Assembly (NCBI GenBank): GCA_020634975.1 | Contig: JACKAQ010000001.1 | Coordinates: 1,550,001-1,614,000 of the forward strand | Origin: JACKAQ01 sp020634975 [NCBI: Calditrichia bacterium] | Lineage (GTDB): Bacteria > Calditrichota > Calditrichia > RBG-13-44-9 | DNA length: 64,000 bases | Reading direction: 5' to 3' | In this document: positions 61,000 through 64,000 of the stretch, piece after piece | Layout: the number at the start of each line of letters is the position of its first letter | Numbering within the stretch: the first letter of the stretch is position 1 | Position numbers and translations under genes: made by a program | The notes under the pieces: generated by a model | Databases searched by the model: none | What the model saw: the letters and a program-made list of their open reading frames with translations, nothing else | Told to the model about the DNA's origin: nothing

Positions 61000-63287
61000 A
61001 TGAAATTGCTTCGCTTATCAATCGCGATCGCCCTGTTGTGCACCGCCGTTTTCGCGGATGCACCGCAACAAATCACCGGACGGGTGATCGACCAATCCAG
61101 CCAAAACCGGTGGAAAACGCCGTATTTTATATCGAATCGACCAACCAATTCGTGCAATCCGATGCGAACGGCACATTTAAAATGAACGTTCTGCCCGGCG
61201 AATATGTCGCGCAAATTATGCGGGTGGGCTACGAAACAGCGGTGCAAACCATCGCGATTCGCGAATCCGCAGCGCAAACGATGCTGATTGCGCTCAAACA
61301 GCAGCCGGTCACGGTGGAAGACATCACGGTGACCGAAAAAGCCAGTTCGCTCACGCTGCAAAGCGATGTGTACGCGCGGGAAATCAGCGAAACATCACCG
61401 AAGGATGTCGGGCTGTTTTTGCGCAGCCAACCGGGATTCGGTGCCATCCGGCGCGGCGGCTACGCTATCGATCCGGTGATGCGCGGCTTCAAATACGAGC
61501 AGCTCAACGTGCAGTTCGACGGCGGCATCAAAGTATCGCACGCCTGCCCGAACCGGATGGACCCGGTGACTTCGCATATCCGCGCCCAAGATCTTGAAAA
61601 AATTGAAATTGTAAAAGGTCCCTACACCGTGCGATACGGGCAAACGCTCGGCGGTGTGGTGAATCTGGTGCAAAAACGTCCGGCACTCACCCAAACGCTG
61701 AACGCACATGCGGAAATCGAAAGCGGTTACGACAGCAACGGCGACAGCCGCACGGCGCGCGGTGCAGTCACCATCAGCGATCAAAAATATGACCTGTTTA
61801 TCAGCGGCGGAACGCAGGATGCCGGAAATTACGAAAACGGCGACGGCGTGGAAATTCCCTCCAGCTATCGCGTGAATGATTACCTGATTCGCGCGGGATT
61901 TCGTCCGGCTGAAAATCACCGCCTGCAATTTTCCTGGCGGCAATCCTTTGTGCGCGATGTGCTGCACGCCGCACTGCCGATGGATTCCGATCTCGACGAT
62001 ACGGACATTTGGGCCGTGGATTACGCTGCGCAGCATCTCGGCAAAACCGTTTTTTCGCTGAATGCGAAGGTGTTCGGCTCGGCGGCAGATCACGTGATGA
62101 GCAACACGCTGCGCCCGAATTATCGCATGACCCACGCCGTTGCCACGGTGAATTCCGAAATGCTCGGCGGCAAAATCGAAATCGGGCTGACGCCAGTGGC
62201 GAAAACGCTCTGGTATTTCGGTGCGGACGCGCAAAGCACTGCCAAAAACGGCTTCCGCGAACGCGATGTGTATATGATGAACGGGATGATGTTCAATCCG
62301 CCGCGCGAATTTACCGATTTCATCTGGCAGGATTCCGAGTTGCAAAACGCGGGTATTTTCAGCGAAGTGCGCCAGTCGCTGTCACCGAAAACTACGATTG
62401 TCGCGGGTGCGCGGGTGGATTTCGTGCAATCGAAAATCAACGATCCGGCACCACAGTTCACAGCCGAATACGGCGAGATCGGCACGGAAAAAGAAACCAA
62501 CCTGAGCGTGACCGCCACGCTGAATCATCGGCTGAACGCGAAAACCGAGCTGCAGCTTGCGGCCGGTCGCGGCATTCGCTCGGCAAATTTAACCGAACGC
62601 TACATCAACCACCTCAGCGTTGGGGTGGATGCGTATGAATATTTCGGCAATCCCTATCTCAAACCGGAAGTGAACCATCAGGCGGACCTGTCGGTGAATC
62701 GCCATTTGGCAAACCACACCGTTCGCGCGAACGTATTTTATTCGCTGATAAATGACTATATTTCGGCGTTTGTGGACGAAAACATGCCGCGCGTTTACAT
62801 GCCCGGCACCGAACCGCTGTTCACCAAACGATTTGAAAATATCGATCGCGCCCGCCAAACCGGATTTGAGTTGAGCCTCGGCGGCGAGTTGGGTAAGGGC
62901 TTCAGCTACCATTCCGGCATTGCCTACACCCACGCGACGGATTTGCAACGCGACCAGCCGCTGGCCGAAATTCCGCCGTTGGCAGGGCAATTACGGCTCC
63001 GCTACGATCGCGGCGGCTATTTTGCGGAATCGGATTTGCGCATCGTTGCGCGGCAGGATCGCATTTCCAGCGCGTTCGGTGAATCGGAAACGCCCGGATT
63101 TTCCGTAGCCAATTTCCGCGCCGGCTGGCAATTCCTGACATTCGCGGAAGCAATTATCGCGGTCGAAAATATTTTCAATGAAAATTATTACGAACACCTG
63201 AACCGCAGCTACACCAACATGCCGGAAGCGGGCATGTTGTACGAGCCGGGACGCAATGTTCATTTGCAGCTCAAATTGTCGCGCTAA
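61000..63287 (+). CDS. Copper TonB-dependent receptor (OprC/NosA-like), apparent frameshift
   Basis: AAAAGGAGG precedes ATG 61000, giving a signal peptide (MKLLRLSIAIALLCTAVFA). The frame breaks at an A4 run (61103-61106); one added A gives DQSSQKPVENAVFYIEST and continues to 63287 as a 762-residue receptor: N-terminal regulatory domain, plug (IVKGPYTVRYGQTLGGVV) and barrel. Corrected Cys183-x3-Met187 (ACPNRMDPVTSH) and His365-x-Met367 (HVM) reproduce the copper site of OprC, with about the same spacing (182 versus 180). Such receptors import copper for NosZ. Next to nos, this fits. Confidence 0.85.
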
Positions 63288-63309
63288 AACGCGAATCCAT
63301 TTGATCCTC

Positions 63310-63352
63310 AAACCGGGATTTCTCTGCGGAGCAATTCCGGTTTGTTTTTTAT
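63310..63352 (+). terminator. Rho-independent terminator after the copper receptor
   Basis: AAACCGGGATT (63310-63320) pairs with AATTCCGGTTT (63333-63343), with one G-T pair, followed by GTTTTTTATT. It closes the nos/copper island. Confidence 0.82.
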
Positions 63353-63478
63353 TCGTGTCAATCTCACCGCCCGGCAACTTTCTTTGGCGCATCCCTTTAC
63401 AAAAACAATGGGTTGTCGTATATTCGCATCTTGGAAAATCTATGTTGAACCATTCATTAAACTCAGATTGGAATTGAA

Positions 63479-64000
63479 ATGGCAGCATCTTCCCCGAAAA
63501 AAAGCGGCAACGGCGGATTTTTGAACCGCGCCCTCAATACCATTGAGGTTGTGGGCAATAAATTGCCGGATCCGGCGATGCTATTTTTGATCTCGATGGT
63601 GATCGTCTGGATTTTATCCTGGCTGCTCGCAGGTGTGCAATTTACCGAAATCAACCCGCGAACCGGCGAACCGATCCGGATTCTCAACCAGTTGACCGGA
63701 CCGGCGATTGCCACGTTTTTATCAAATATGGTAACCACATTTACCGGATTTGCGCCGTTGGGCGTTGTGCTGGTGGCAATGTTGGGTGTCGGCGTTGCGG
63801 ATGAATCCAAATTCATCAACACCGGATTGAAAATTTTGCTCGGAAAAACCGCCAGTTTTTTGCTGACGCCGATGGTTATTTTTGTTGGTATTTTGAGCCA
63901 CAGCGCAGTGGATGCCGGATATGTGCTGGTGATTCCCCTCGGCGGCGTGATTTTTTACGCAGCCGGACGTCACCCGATTGCCGGAATTGCCGCAGCGTTT
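63479..64000 (+). CDS. AbgT-family transporter (partial)
   Basis: The frame from ATG 63479 runs off the right edge (174 codons seen). It contains LNTIEVVGNKLPDPAMLFLI, TGFAPLGVVLVAMLGVGVAD, and LTPMVIFVGILSHSAVDAGY, hallmarks of the AbgT family, which moves p-aminobenzoyl-glutamate or related compounds. Several membrane segments are visible. It follows the terminator at 63352 and is probably unrelated to the copper genes. Confidence 0.85.
   Translation, partial: MAASSPKKSGNGGFLNRALNTIEVVGNKLPDPAMLFLISMVIVWILSWLLAGVQFTEINPRTGEPIRILNQLTGPAIATFLSNMVTTFTGFAPLGVVLVAMLGVGVADESKFINTGLKILLGKTASFLLTPMVIFVGILSHSAVDAGYVLVIPLGGVIFYAAGRHPIAGIAAAF

Overview
The window looks like the chromosome of a Gram-negative bacterium of the Fibrobacterota-Chlorobiota-Bacteroidota (FCB) superphylum, most likely Calditrichota or a near relative. 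Four secreted proteins end in a type IX secretion (T9SS) sorting domain with the YPNPFNP signature. A PorX-type T9SS regulator is present, and a TonB-dependent receptor is paired with a DUF4249 lipoprotein. Most genes have ordinary AGGAG ribosome binding sites, and two clear promoters read TTGACA-N17-TATATT and TTGACA-N17-TATCTT. This is unlike the TTTG/TAnnTTTG promoters of Bacteroidota, so the assignment is an inference. No rRNA, tRNA, CRISPR array or insertion sequence was found.

Layout. 1-5.4 kb: outer-membrane receptor and lipoprotein, then a divergent TonB-ExbB-ExbD energy module. 5.4-10.8 kb: housekeeping genes holB, ricT, metG and a DUF3298 lipoprotein. 10.9-21.1 kb, minus strand: arsM, a SigZ-like sigma factor, a 1,293-residue ten-repeat surface protein, a FlgO/TPR lipoprotein and a gluzincin peptidase. 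21.2-26.1 kb: three T9SS cargo proteins. 26.2-31.3 kb, minus strand: tsaE, porX and a large secreted zinc protease. 31.5-35 kb: membrane proteins (DUF2306, DUF1835, DUF2157, GDYXXLXY). 35-49.6 kb: another T9SS cargo protein, a periplasmic-propeller two-component system, and a mix of metabolic, glycan and unknown genes.

49.8-63.3 kb is the most interesting part. It is a nitric oxide / nitrous oxide / copper island. An Rrf2-type (NsrR-like) regulator is encoded there, and a 24-bp palindrome ATTTAAGA-N8-TCTTAAAT occurs three times: before its own gene, before a 403-residue polytopic membrane protein, and before a cytochrome c lipoprotein that leads the nos operon. The nos operon is clade II and Sec-dependent: nosZ, a membrane protein, nosL, nosD, nosF and nosY. 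It is followed by a toxin-antitoxin pair, a Cys-rich exported protein, and a TonB-dependent receptor with the CxxxM...HxM copper site of OprC/NosA. The reading is that one NO-responsive repressor controls NO defence and N2O respiration, with copper uptake for NosZ encoded alongside.

Four apparent one-base frameshifts, all in short A/T runs, lie only in this island: two in nosD, one in the copper receptor and one in a small membrane protein. They need checking before the island is called functional. The window ends inside an AbgT-family transporter gene.
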